Below, in pieces: positions 25,039 to 33,674 of a stretch of 33,837 nucleotides of DNA (the first letter of the stretch is position 1; each line of letters opens with the position of its first letter). The DNA comes from JBAUHN01 sp049680295. GTDB taxonomy: Bacteria > Pseudomonadota > Alphaproteobacteria > Rhodobacterales > Rhodobacteraceae. Both the position numbers and the translations under genes were made by a program. The DNA is taken from NCBI GenBank assembly GCA_049680295.1, contig JBAUHN010000453.1:1-33837 (forward strand). Reading direction: 5' to 3'. The notes beneath the pieces are model-generated. The model was not told where the DNA came from, did not search any database, and was given only the letters and a program-made list of their open reading frames with translations.

Positions 25039-25895
25039 CAAATGATCTGTCCACGGCTTTGGACAAGGTCATCAAGAAACGCAGACGCAGCCAGATGTTT
25101 GCGATACTGGCGGGTATTGTCGGCGTAGTTGTTGCCATCGGAATCATTGTCACGCGGCCCTCTGGTGACTGGTTACGGGCGTTGCTGCCGCTGATCCTTG
25201 CGTATTTCTTTTACCGGTACATGGCAAAATCCTTTGCCAAGTCGCTGTCACTGTTCACCTTGCCGATTTTGTGCGAAATGGCGGGCGGCTACCGCTTTGC
25301 CGTGGATGTGCCACCCGAATTGACACGACGAATGGTCGAATTTGGGGTGTTGCCGAATGCTGGGCGGGCCTATGACTGGAACCTGATCAGCGGCGCCATA
25401 GGTGATGCGCAGTTTCAAAGCTGGATTTGCCGGATTGAGATCACCAGAAAAGACCGGGAAAAACTGTTGTTTGCGGGCACTGTTTTGCAAATGCCTGCCA
25501 TTTCGCCAGGGGACGACATTTTGGTCAGGTTGGCACGGGCGCAAGGGTTTGGAAATCACAAACAGGCAGATTCCACCGCAACCCGGATACGGATCGAAGA
25601 CGACGAAGGTACTGAGTACAATATTTTCCCCGGACCGGCGGCACGTCAAAAGCCCACGCAAGACTGGATACAGACCCGGATTTCAAGAACAAATGCGATG
25701 CTGGACGATGATGCTCAGGTCTTTGGCTATCTGGAAAATGAGGCCGGGCGATATCTTGTGATCAGCGACACCAGCCCGCCGTTTCACGTTGACGGATTGT
25801 TCGCGGACAAGGCGACATTATTGGGCGAAATGCACCGCGCAATGGGAGAGCTTGCGCTGCCCGCGAAGTTGATGGACATCTGGCAGAGAGAATAA
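25020..25895 (+). CDS. Membrane protein, DUF3137-like
   Basis: 291 residues. A basic N-terminal helix (KKRRRSQ) is followed by two adjacent membrane segments (about 26-44, AILAGIVGVVVAIGIIV, and 51-69, WLRALLPLILAYFFYRYMA). A large soluble domain contains VEFGVLPNAGRAYDWNLISG and a late DTSPPFHVDGLF. The layout and the LP-x4-R pattern suggest the DUF3137 family, whose function is unknown. It overlaps the sulfotransferase-like gene by 19 bp. Its stop codon forms one end of the hairpin shared with argG. Confidence 0.6.
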   Translation: MEIDQLTNDLSTALDKVIKKRRRSQMFAILAGIVGVVVAIGIIVTRPSGDWLRALLPLILAYFFYRYMAKSFAKSLSLFTLPILCEMAGGYRFAVDVPPELTRRMVEFGVLPNAGRAYDWNLISGAIGDAQFQSWICRIEITRKDREKLLFAGTVLQMPAISPGDDILVRLARAQGFGNHKQADSTATRIRIEDDEGTEYNIFPGPAARQKPTQDWIQTRISRTNAMLDDDAQVFGYLENEAGRYLVISDTSPPFHVDGLFADKATLLGEMHRAMGELALPAKLMDIWQRE

Positions 25896-25923
25896 GGTCT
25901 GAACCGAATTCCCGCAGACCTTA
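25893..25923. terminator. Hairpin joining the stop codons of two convergent genes
   Basis: TAAGGTCTG (25893-25901) and CAGACCTTA (25915-25923) are exact reverse complements with a 13-base loop. The first TAA is the stop of the DUF3137-like gene and the last TTA is the stop of argG on the other strand. No U-tract follows in either direction, so factor-independent termination is uncertain. A role as a bidirectional 3' end or RNA-protecting hairpin is plausible. Confidence 0.5.
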
Positions 25924-27141
25924 ACCCTTCAGGCGCCGATCCCTTGCGGCCAACAATTTCAGGCGCAATGCGTTCAACTGGATAAACCCGGCGGCGTCTT
26001 TTTGGTCGTAGGCACCGGCGTCATCCTCAAAGGTGACATGAGCCTCGGAATAAAGCGAATGTTCTGACCAGCGACCTACGGTTTTCGCGGATCCCTTATA
26101 CAGCTTCAGGCGCACGGTGCCGGTGACATGAGTTTGCGATGCGTCAATGGCGGCTTGCAGCATGTCGCGTTCCGGGCTGAACCAGAATCCGTTGTAAATC
26201 AGTTCGGCGTAGCGCGGCATCAGTTCATCTTTCAAATGCATGGCGCCACGATCCATCGTGATCGATTCAATGCCGCGATGCGCCTCAAGCAGCAATGTGC
26301 CGCCGGGGGTTTCATATATCCCACGTGATTTCATACCGACAAACCGACCTTCCACCAGATCAAGCCGTCCGCAGCCGTGTTTGCCGCCAAGCTCGTTCAT
26401 TTTGGTCAGGATCGTGGCGGGGGACATGGCCGCGCCGTTGATGCTGACCGCGTCGCCTTTTTCAAACCCGATCTCGACATATTCTGGTGTATCGGGCGCG
26501 TCCTCGGGGCTGGTGGTGCGCTGATAGACGTAGTCTGGGGCCTCGTCAGCGGGGTCTTCCAGCACTTTGCCTTCGGAGGAAGTGTGCAGCAGGTTTGCAT
26601 CGACACTGAACGGGGCCTCGCCGCGTTTGTCCTTGGCCACGGGGATTTGGTTTTTCTCGGCGAATTCCAACAGCTTGGTGCGGCTGCTCAGATCCCATTC
26701 GCGCCATGGGGCAATGACTTTGATGTCGGGGTTCAGGGCGTAGGCGGCCAGTTCAAACCGCACCTGATCGTTGCCCTTGCCGGTTGCGCCATGGGCCACG
26801 GCGTCGGCACCGGTTTCAGCCGCAATCTCGACCAGACGTTTTGAGATCAGCGGCCGCGCGATCGAGGTGCCCAGAAGGTACAGACCCTCGTATACAGCAT
26901 TGGCGCGGAACATTGGAAAGACGAAATCGCGCACGAACTCTTCGCGGACGTCTTCGATATAAATCTCGCTCGCGCCCATCATTTCGGCCTTGGCGCGGGC
27001 GGGTTCCAGTTCTTCGCCTTGCCCCAGATCGGCGGTAAAGGTCACAACTTCGCAGTCGTATTCGGTTTGCAGCCATTTGAGGATGATCGAGGTATCAAGA
27101 CCGCCGGAATAGGCGAGCACAACTTTTTTGGGCGCGGACAT
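25921..27141 (-). CDS. argG: Argininosuccinate synthase
   Basis: 406 residues. It joins citrulline and aspartate with ATP to make argininosuccinate in arginine synthesis. The pyrophosphatase-type loop AYSGGLDTS (10-18) opens the protein. HGATGKGNDQVRFE and the late NGFWFSPERDMLQAAID match the family. The start at 27141 (MSAPKKVVLAYSGG) is chosen since homologues begin at this strand. The 22 extra upstream residues are rejected. It is divergent from ilvA. Confidence 0.97.
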   Translation of the reverse strand: MSAPKKVVLAYSGGLDTSIILKWLQTEYDCEVVTFTADLGQGEELEPARAKAEMMGASEIYIEDVREEFVRDFVFPMFRANAVYEGLYLLGTSIARPLISKRLVEIAAETGADAVAHGATGKGNDQVRFELAAYALNPDIKVIAPWREWDLSSRTKLLEFAEKNQIPVAKDKRGEAPFSVDANLLHTSSEGKVLEDPADEAPDYVYQRTTSPEDAPDTPEYVEIGFEKGDAVSINGAAMSPATILTKMNELGGKHGCGRLDLVEGRFVGMKSRGIYETPGGTLLLEAHRGIESITMDRGAMHLKDELMPRYAELIYNGFWFSPERDMLQAAIDASQTHVTGTVRLKLYKGSAKTVGRWSEHSLYSEAHVTFEDDAGAYDQKDAAGFIQLNALRLKLLAARDRRLKG

Positions 27142-27223
27142 GTGTTTTCCTTTGTCGGGTTCGCCGTGGCGATACCGGGTTTTGCGCAGATCGGCAAGAT
27201 ATAGCAAAGCGCACCCAACACGT

Positions 27224-27234
27224 TGACCCGGTCA
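27224..27234. promoter_or_regulatory. Possible operator palindrome between argG and ilvA
   Basis: TGACC-C-GGTCA is a perfect odd palindrome near the middle of the 143-bp gap between the divergent argG and ilvA genes. TTGACC (27223-27228), reading towards ilvA, also looks like a -35 box, but the expected -10 position is poor. It could bind a regulator of either gene; this is speculative. Confidence 0.3.
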
Positions 27235-27284
27235 GGACTGCCACCTACTGATTAATACCATGGCCAGATCGACAGGGTGACCCA

Positions 27285-28529
27285 ATGACCGACGAATGTT
27301 TTGCTGACGCTGTACGCAATGCGGAAACGCAGATGCGCGACGTGTTTGCGGCCACGCCATTGATGCGAAACGATCATCTGTCGGACCGTTACGGCGCCGA
27401 GGTCTGGCTAAAACGCGAGGACCTGAGCCCGGTGCGGTCCTACAAGCTGCGCGGTGCGTTCAATGCGATGCGCAAGGTGATTGCGCGCGACCCGAAACAG
27501 ACAAGGTTTGTCTGTGCCAGTGCGGGCAATCATGCACAGGGGGTTGCGTTTATGTGTCGGCACTTTGGCGTCGACGGCGTGATCTATATGCCGGTGACAA
27601 CACCGCAACAGAAAATTCAGAAGACCCGCATATTTGGCGGTGATAATGTCGAAATTCGCCTTGTTGGAGACTATTTTGACAAGACATTGGCCGAGGCGCA
27701 GACCTATTGCGAAACCGCGGCTGCGCATTTTTTGTCCCCCTTCGATGATGAGGATGTCATCGAAGGACAGGCCAGCGTTGCCGTGGAAATCGAGACACAG
27801 CTGGGCCGTGTGCCAGACCGGGTAATTCTGCCGGTTGGCGGTGGTGGATTGTCGGCCGGGATGCGCAGCTATTTCGCAGATGCCTGTCGCTACAGCTTTG
27901 TCGAACCGACGGGTGCTAAAAGTCTGGCGGCGGCATTGGACGAGGGGCTGCCGGTTGATGTCTCGCCGATAGATAGTTTCGTTGATGGTGCAGCGGTTGC
28001 AAAGATCGGGGCGCGCACGTTTGCGCGGCTGAAAGATGTGGACCCAAAAGATGTCATCGACCTGTCTGAGGATCGCATTTGCGTCACGATTATTGAAATG
28101 CTGAATGTCGAAGGAATTGTGCTGGAGCCAGCCGGCGCCCTGGCGGTAGCGGCGCTGGGCGAAGTTGCGGATCAGATCAAGGGCAAGACCGTCGTTTGTG
28201 TGACGTCTGGCGGGAATTTTGATTTCGAAAGACTGCCCGAGGTGAAAGAGCGTGCGCAAAAATATTCGGGTCTGAAAAAGTATTTTATCCTGCGGATGCC
28301 GCAACGCCCCGGGGCGCTGAAAGAGTTTCTAAGCATTCTTGGCCCTGACGATGATATAGCCCGGTTTGAATATCTTAAGAAATCTGCGCGCAATTTCGGG
28401 TCGGTTTTGATCGGGATTGAAACGCTTGCGCCCGAGAATTTCAGCTGTTTCTTTGCCCAGCTGGATGATGCCGGATTTACCTACACCGACATAACCAATG
28501 ACGAAACTCTGGCGCAGTTTGTTATTTAA
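27285..28529 (+). CDS. ilvA: Threonine ammonia-lyase (threonine dehydratase)
   Basis: 414 residues. A PLP enzyme turning threonine to 2-oxobutanoate, the first step to isoleucine. Lys54 in SYKLRG is the PLP-binding lysine. ASAGNHAQGVAF and the glycine loop GGGGLSAGM follow, and TSGGNFD is present. The C-terminal 80 residues form one ACT-like domain (YFILRMPQRPGALKEFLSIL), shorter than the double ACT region of E. coli IlvA, so feedback control by isoleucine may differ. A GGGTGACC stretch precedes the ATG. Confidence 0.93.
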   Translation: MTDECFADAVRNAETQMRDVFAATPLMRNDHLSDRYGAEVWLKREDLSPVRSYKLRGAFNAMRKVIARDPKQTRFVCASAGNHAQGVAFMCRHFGVDGVIYMPVTTPQQKIQKTRIFGGDNVEIRLVGDYFDKTLAEAQTYCETAAAHFLSPFDDEDVIEGQASVAVEIETQLGRVPDRVILPVGGGGLSAGMRSYFADACRYSFVEPTGAKSLAAALDEGLPVDVSPIDSFVDGAAVAKIGARTFARLKDVDPKDVIDLSEDRICVTIIEMLNVEGIVLEPAGALAVAALGEVADQIKGKTVVCVTSGGNFDFERLPEVKERAQKYSGLKKYFILRMPQRPGALKEFLSILGPDDDIARFEYLKKSARNFGSVLIGIETLAPENFSCFFAQLDDAGFTYTDITNDETLAQFVI

Positions 28530-28576
28530 GGTCAGGAACATCGGGTGGCGATTGTCCAAGCTAAAGTCGAAGTGCT

Positions 28577-28909
28577 TTAGTCAGCGAGCGCTTTGAGCAA
28601 CTCGCCAAGAAATTCGGCCTTTGAGCGAGCATAGCATTCCAAAATTTCCGGCAATTCAATTTCATCAGATTGCCCCTGACTGGCCAGCGCCTCACCGAAT
28701 TGGCAATGACTGGCAAGCTGACGAAAGCCTAAGTTCAGCGCGCTGCCTTTTAGAAAATGCAATTCTTCTTCCAATGTATCTGCGGCGGGATTTTGGCGCA
28801 GCCGGGCAATTGTGCCTTCCACTTCTTCAAGAAACAGCTCAATCACCTCGCCAAAGTCATCTTCGCCGACTTCCTGTCGCAGAACGCTGACACGATCCCA
28901 ATCTATCAT
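28577..28909 (-). CDS. Stand-alone histidine phosphotransfer (HPt) protein
   Basis: 110 residues, all helical in appearance. HFLKGSALNLGF contains the expected phospho-accepting His51 in the HxLKGxA pattern. HPt proteins shuttle phosphoryl groups between hybrid kinases and response regulators. No kinase is in the window. It is divergent from the response regulator/phosphatase gene 160 bp away, which suggests that this is its partner. The partnership is inference. Confidence 0.85.
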   Translation of the reverse strand: MIDWDRVSVLRQEVGEDDFGEVIELFLEEVEGTIARLRQNPAADTLEEELHFLKGSALNLGFRQLASHCQFGEALASQGQSDEIELPEILECYARSKAEFLGELLKALAD

Positions 28910-29069
28910 TTTGCCGACCTCTGATTCATCGGATCAAGATTGGCCACACAGTTCTAAAGAACCAATAACATCGACAAATCTAATTGATCGAATTGTTGGT
29001 TTCACCGCCTGTTAATTTTCAGCGCGTTACAACAGCGGTCAATCCTTAGCTCGAAAGCGTCACTTGGGC

Positions 29070-30350
29070 ATGTCTGCACCTGCCAAAATATCAACGACGG
29101 ACGCGATGGCCATTCAGGCGAAACCTGGGGCCATGCAGCTTGTTTTGTTGGTAGATGACAGTCGTCTGCAACGCAAAATCCTGTCCAGCCTGCTGAAACG
29201 CTGGGGGTTTGAGGTGCTTGAGGCGGGGTCCGGGGCTGAAGCACTGGCGCTGTGTCGGGACCGGTTGCCGGACCTTGTGATCAGTGACTGGATGATGCCG
29301 GGAATGAACGGTCTGGAATTTTGTCAGGCGTTTCGTGCGGAATCGACGGATCATTACGGGTATTTTATTCTGCTGACCTCAAAAAGCGAAAAGCGTGAAA
29401 TCGCACGTGGTCTGGACGCAGGCGCGGATGACTTTTTGACAAAACCGGTGGATGGCAATGAATTGCGGGCCCGTATGAGGGCAGGCGAACGTATTTTGCG
29501 CATGCAGCGTCAGTTGACGGAAAAGAATCGTTTGATTTCAGAGACGTTGGGGGAATTGCAACGGGTACATGCGCTGATTGACAAGGATCTGATCGAGGCG
29601 AAGAACCTGCAACAATCGCTGTTGCGCGAACAGTTCAAAGCGCTGGATGGTGGTGATCTGTCCCTGTTTTTGCGGTCTTGCGGGCATGTTGGTGGCGATT
29701 TGGTAGGGTTTTACCGGGCGGCGGAAAACCATTTGGGTCTGTTTGCGATTGATGTGTCGGGGCATGGGATAAGTTCGGCGTTGATGACAGCGCGATTGGC
29801 AGGCTACCTGTCGGGCAGTGTACCGGATCAAAACATCGCGCTGGAGCGTTGCAAAGACGGCACCTACCGGTCGCGCCCTCCGGCGCAGGCGATTGAGCAA
29901 TTGAACAATCTGGTCTTGGACGAGATGGAGACCGAACACTATTTTACACTGATGCTTGCCGATATTGATCTGTCTTCGGGGCAGGTTGTCGTGGGGCAGG
30001 CGGGGCATCCGCATCCTATTGTTCAACGATTGGGTGGCGAAATTGTACAGGGCGGGCCGGGTGGCTTTCCTGTTGGGTTGTTGCCGGGCGTTACGTTTTC
30101 GCAGTTTACCGTGCAGCTGAACCCTGGCGACCGGCTGTTCATTCTGTCTGATGGGGTCACCGAATGTGATAATCAGGCAGGCGAAATGCTGGGCGAACAC
30201 GGGATAGAAAACATGCTGAACGACCTGAAACAATGCCGTGGACCTGCCCTGTTTGAGACGCTGCAAGACAGGTTGATCCGCTTTGCGGGATGCGATGAAT
30301 TGCCAGATGATGTCTCTGGCATCATGTTCGAATTTTCCGGGCAGGATTAA
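29070..30350 (+). CDS. Response regulator fused to a PP2C/SpoIIE-type serine phosphatase
   Basis: 426 residues from ATG 29070. The receiver domain (about 23-140) has the acidic pair DD (29-30), phospho-acceptor Asp73 in ISDWMMPGMNG, Thr103/Ser104 and Lys125 in FLTKP. A coiled linker (about 140-195) leads to a SpoIIE-like PP2C domain with GHVGGDLVGFY, AIDVSGHGISSALMT and ILSDGVTE, the metal-binding aspartates. Such proteins usually dephosphorylate an anti-sigma-factor antagonist in partner-switching pathways, with the receiver tuning the phosphatase. ATG 29106 or 29133 are alternative starts; no strong ribosome-binding site decides. No antagonist or anti-sigma gene is adjacent. Confidence 0.88.
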   Translation: MSAPAKISTTDAMAIQAKPGAMQLVLLVDDSRLQRKILSSLLKRWGFEVLEAGSGAEALALCRDRLPDLVISDWMMPGMNGLEFCQAFRAESTDHYGYFILLTSKSEKREIARGLDAGADDFLTKPVDGNELRARMRAGERILRMQRQLTEKNRLISETLGELQRVHALIDKDLIEAKNLQQSLLREQFKALDGGDLSLFLRSCGHVGGDLVGFYRAAENHLGLFAIDVSGHGISSALMTARLAGYLSGSVPDQNIALERCKDGTYRSRPPAQAIEQLNNLVLDEMETEHYFTLMLADIDLSSGQVVVGQAGHPHPIVQRLGGEIVQGGPGGFPVGLLPGVTFSQFTVQLNPGDRLFILSDGVTECDNQAGEMLGEHGIENMLNDLKQCRGPALFETLQDRLIRFAGCDELPDDVSGIMFEFSGQD

Positions 30351-30784
30351 CTGAAAAAAGCCCGTAAAAACAACGCGTCGCCGTCATTGCCCAAAAGATC
30401 GGCGGCGGCGCTTTGCGGAATTGACAAGACCATGTGATCAGGCTCGATCGGGGCGCAGATTTGATAGGCGGGACGGGCCGAAAAGACATGGCAGATTTTT
30501 TCAGCCCAAAGGTCGTATTCCGGCATGAAAACGAACCGTCGAAAGGCGCCCAGCCTTCGCGGGTTTGAAATCCGCCAGCCGGTTTCTTCCATCACCTCGC
30601 GATGCAACGCCTGAATGGCGCTTTCGCCGGGATCAATGCCGCCGCCGGGCAGTTGAATATCGACCTCGTCGCCGGTCTGTGCGGTCAGCAATACATCGCG
30701 CCCCATCGGCAGAATTGCATAGGCTCCGGGCCGCACAGTATAGCGTCGTTCTTTGTGCGGCGGTTGACCGATCCGTCTGATCAT
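30347..30784 (-). CDS. Nudix hydrolase
   Basis: 145 residues from ATG 30784. The Nudix box is complete: Gly, five residues, Glu, seven residues, then REVMEETGW, beginning in GGGIDPGES. These enzymes hydrolyse nucleoside diphosphates linked to another group; the substrate cannot be read from the sequence. The N-terminus IRRIGQPPHKERRYTVRPGAYAIL is of the type found in ADP-ribose or dNTP pyrophosphatases. AGAGG lies about 10 bases upstream. Its stop shares the palindrome TTAA (30347-30350) with the convergent phosphatase gene, so both end in TAA within four bases. Confidence 0.85.
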   Translation of the reverse strand: MIRRIGQPPHKERRYTVRPGAYAILPMGRDVLLTAQTGDEVDIQLPGGGIDPGESAIQALHREVMEETGWRISNPRRLGAFRRFVFMPEYDLWAEKICHVFSARPAYQICAPIEPDHMVLSIPQSAAADLLGNDGDALFLRAFFS

Positions 30785-30865
30785 TTGAACATGCCCTCTT
30801 TTCGCTGCACTTGTGAGCCTTATATAGACGCGGTATGCCAACCGAAGGCGCGTAAGGAAACCCCA

Positions 30866-31852
30866 ATGACAACCGGAAATCAGATCGCGTGGGATGATAC
30901 TGTCCTGCCTTTTCAGCTTGATGCCAGCGATATCCGTGGACGGGTGGCCCGTTTGGATGGCGCGTTGAACAGCATCTTAAAGCAGCATGACTACCCAGTG
31001 CAGGTTGAAGCGCTTGTGGCGGAAATGGCGTTGTTGACGGCCTTGATCGGGCAATCCATCAAATTGCGCTGGAAACTGTCGTTGCAGGTGCAGTCCAAGG
31101 GCGCGGTGCGGATGATCGCAACCGACTATTACGCCCCGGAAAAAGCAGGCGCGCCAGCGCGTATTCGCGCCTATGCCAGTTTTGATAGGGACCGGCTGAC
31201 GGATCAGTCGCCCTTTGACCAAATCGGGGAGGGCTATTTTGCAATCCTGATTGATCAGGGCGAAGATATGACGCCATATCAGGGGATTACGCCGCTGACG
31301 GGTGGATCATTGGCCGCCTGCGCCGAGGCGTATTTTGCCCAGTCAGAACAGTTGCCCACGAAATTCGCGCTGAATTTTGGTCAGTCTTCAGAGCCCGGCA
31401 CGGACACGCATTGGCGCGCAGGCGGAATTATGGTGCAGCATATGCCAAAATCATCGCCCTTTGTGGCGCAGTCTGAGGGTTCGGGCGATGTTTTGATGCC
31501 AGAGGATTTGTTGAAAGACGATCAGGCGGAAAACTGGTCGCGGGTGAATATTCTGCTTGAGACGGTTGAAGAGATGGAACTGATTGGCCCGATCGTCCCG
31601 CCGAATGATCTGCTTTATCGGTTGTTTCACGATGAACAGCCGCGGATTTTCGACCCGCAGGCGGTTCGGTTCGGGTGCAGTTGTTCCGAAGAAAAAGTGC
31701 GACAAAGCCTGTCGATCTATTCGGCAAAAGACATTGAGAAAATGACTACCGATGACGGGCGCGTGACGGCGGATTGTCAGTTTTGCAGCGCGCATTATGA
31801 TCTGGACCCGGCAAGCGTTGGGTTTGACGCAAGTGACCCACCGGATGCCTGA
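30866..31852 (+). CDS. hslO: Redox-regulated chaperone Hsp33
   Basis: 328 residues. Hsp33 is a holdase switched on by oxidation: four cysteines bind zinc when reduced and form disulfides under oxidative stress. The cysteines are in GCSCSE (271, 273) and DCQFCSAHY (304, 307), near the C-terminus as expected. AAGGAAA precedes the ATG. An open frame 88 codons longer runs antisense to the Nudix gene and is rejected. The TATATA word at 30821-30826 may be a -10 element but the -35 is poor. Confidence 0.94.
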   Translation: MTTGNQIAWDDTVLPFQLDASDIRGRVARLDGALNSILKQHDYPVQVEALVAEMALLTALIGQSIKLRWKLSLQVQSKGAVRMIATDYYAPEKAGAPARIRAYASFDRDRLTDQSPFDQIGEGYFAILIDQGEDMTPYQGITPLTGGSLAACAEAYFAQSEQLPTKFALNFGQSSEPGTDTHWRAGGIMVQHMPKSSPFVAQSEGSGDVLMPEDLLKDDQAENWSRVNILLETVEEMELIGPIVPPNDLLYRLFHDEQPRIFDPQAVRFGCSCSEEKVRQSLSIYSAKDIEKMTTDDGRVTADCQFCSAHYDLDPASVGFDASDPPDA

Positions 31853-32438
31853 TCGCATTTCGTCCATTCGTCAGGCTTTGGCGCGGAGCGGTGCGCCGTC
31901 GTCCGACTTTGATCTGAACCCGGACGTTGTTTTACCGGAAGGTAGAAAATTGCGTGCGGCGGGTGTGTTGGTGCCGATCGTGAAACGTGCCGGGCAGCTT
32001 GAGGTTTTGTTGACCAAGCGGTCGTCGGCGTTAAAACACCACCCCGGCCAAATTGCTTTTCCGGGCGGCAAACAGGACGAAGGCGACAGCGACGTTGTGG
32101 CCGCGGCTTTGCGCGAGGCGCATGAAGAGATTGGCCTGCCGCCCGATCTGGTTGAAATACTAGGTACGCTGCCCGCACATGAAACCGTTACCGGATTTGT
32201 CGTTACCCCGGTTATTGGCCTTGTTAGAGACGATTTTGACATCGTTCCCGAGCCGGGTGAGGTCGACGAAGTGTTCTCGGTCCCGTTGGATCATTTGCTG
32301 AAAAAGGACAATTATTCCATTCAGTCACGACGCTGGCGCGGGCAGATGCGAGCCTATTTTACGGTTCCTTACGGACCCTATTACATCTGGGGCGCAACCG
32401 CGCGTATGTTACGGGCATGGACAGAACAGATGGCATGA
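31845..32438 (+). CDS. CoA pyrophosphatase-type Nudix hydrolase
   Basis: 197 residues. The LLTKRSSALKHHPGQIAFPGG segment (55-75) is the extra motif of the CoA pyrophosphatase (NudL/PCD1) subfamily, which cleaves CoA to 4'-phosphopantetheine and 3',5'-ADP. The Nudix box follows (REAHEEIG, 90-97). The first Glu of the box is an Asp (D81), a change tolerated in this subfamily as far as I recall. The gene overlaps hslO by 8 bp and cca by 22 bp, so the three form one operon. Confidence 0.85.
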   Translation: MPDRISSIRQALARSGAPSSDFDLNPDVVLPEGRKLRAAGVLVPIVKRAGQLEVLLTKRSSALKHHPGQIAFPGGKQDEGDSDVVAAALREAHEEIGLPPDLVEILGTLPAHETVTGFVVTPVIGLVRDDFDIVPEPGEVDEVFSVPLDHLLKKDNYSIQSRRWRGQMRAYFTVPYGPYYIWGATARMLRAWTEQMA

Positions 32439-33601
32439 TCATTCCACCGGGAACGCGGTGGCTGAATGACCCTGATGCGCAAGCGGTGTGCAAGGCTGTG
32501 CAATCGGGCGGGTATGATATTCATTTCGTCGGCGGCTGTGTGCGCAATGCGCTTTTGGGGTTGCCGGATTCGGATATTGATCTGGCCACGGACGCACCCC
32601 CCGAAACGGTGATGAAACTGGCAAGGGCTGCGGGGTTAAAGGCGGTTCCAACCGGGATTGAGCATGGCACAGTGACTGTTGTTTCTGCTGGCCATGGGTT
32701 TGAGGTGACAACCTATCGCCGCGACGTCGAGACCGATGGGCGGCGTGCCGTTGTGGCGTTTTCGGGTGATATCGTTGAGGATGCCCGACGCCGAGATTTC
32801 ACAATGAATGCGTTATATGCGACGCCGGACGGCACGGTGCTGGACCCGCTTGGCGGTCTTTCTGACCTGCATGCCGGGGTGGTTCGGTTTATCGAAGATG
32901 CCGATGCGCGCATTCAGGAAGACTATTTGCGGATTTTACGGTTCTTTCGGTTTAGCGCATATTATGGCAACCCGGAACTGGGTTTTGATCCGCAAGCTTT
33001 GAATGCTGTTGCGCGAAATTTACCTGGTTTAGAGACGCTTTCGGCAGAACGGGTCGGAGCTGAGATCACCAAATTACTGGCAGCACCGGATCCGTCGCGG
33101 GCGGTAGCGACATTGCGCCAGACTGGTGTGCTGCAAGTCATCCTGCCGGGTTGTGATGATCGGTGGCTGGCGCCTGTTGTGCATGCCGAAGGCGTGCTGA
33201 CGCTGGCACCGGATTGGCAATTGCGTCTGGCGGCGCTGGGCGGATCCATGGTCGCCGAAAGGTTGCGGTTAAGCAAAGCGAATGCACGGGTTGTCGAAGA
33301 TATCAGCACTGCGTCCTACGGCGCGATGTCGTTGGCCGAAGTTGCCTACCGGATGGGCGACCGAGTTGCGCGGGGTGCGTTGATCTTGCGATCTGTGATG
33401 GCGAATGCGCCGCCTGACCCAGATCTATTGACGGGTATTGCGGCAGCCAGCGCTGCCAGATTTCCGGTGACAGCCAGTGATTTGATGCCGGAATATGGTG
33501 GCCCTGCCTTGGGATTGCGGCTGAAGTTTCTGGAAAGGGCTTGGATCGCCTCGGAATTCGGACTAGATCGTGAAGCCTTGATGGCGTTACCCGCCGACTG
33601 A
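32417..33601 (+). CDS. cca: CCA-adding-type tRNA nucleotidyltransferase
   Basis: 394 residues, class II nucleotidyltransferase family. FVGGCVRNALLG (37-48) and the metal-binding SDIDLA (52-57, Asp53 and Asp55) form the head. RRRDFTMNALY and EDYLRILRFFRFSAYYG follow, leading to the helical RNA-binding part. In the GGxVRD motif the last Asp is Asn44. It completes or repairs CCA ends of tRNAs; a poly(A) polymerase role is less likely given its short length. It starts 22 bp inside the preceding gene; a second ATG is at 32435. Confidence 0.88.
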   Translation: MDRTDGMIIPPGTRWLNDPDAQAVCKAVQSGGYDIHFVGGCVRNALLGLPDSDIDLATDAPPETVMKLARAAGLKAVPTGIEHGTVTVVSAGHGFEVTTYRRDVETDGRRAVVAFSGDIVEDARRRDFTMNALYATPDGTVLDPLGGLSDLHAGVVRFIEDADARIQEDYLRILRFFRFSAYYGNPELGFDPQALNAVARNLPGLETLSAERVGAEITKLLAAPDPSRAVATLRQTGVLQVILPGCDDRWLAPVVHAEGVLTLAPDWQLRLAALGGSMVAERLRLSKANARVVEDISTASYGAMSLAEVAYRMGDRVARGALILRSVMANAPPDPDLLTGIAAASAARFPVTASDLMPEYGGPALGLRLKFLERAWIASEFGLDREALMALPAD

Positions 33602-33674
33602 TACTCCGGATGTGCAAAGTTAGCGCCTGACAATCGGTGGACCGCCAAAACTTCAAACGCGACGGCATTTTACC

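Noticed and set aside
31623..31638. TGTTTCACGATGAACA in hslO, close to parS
   Set aside because: Three mismatches fall at the centre and break the palindrome needed for ParB recognition; it simply encodes LFHDEQ.
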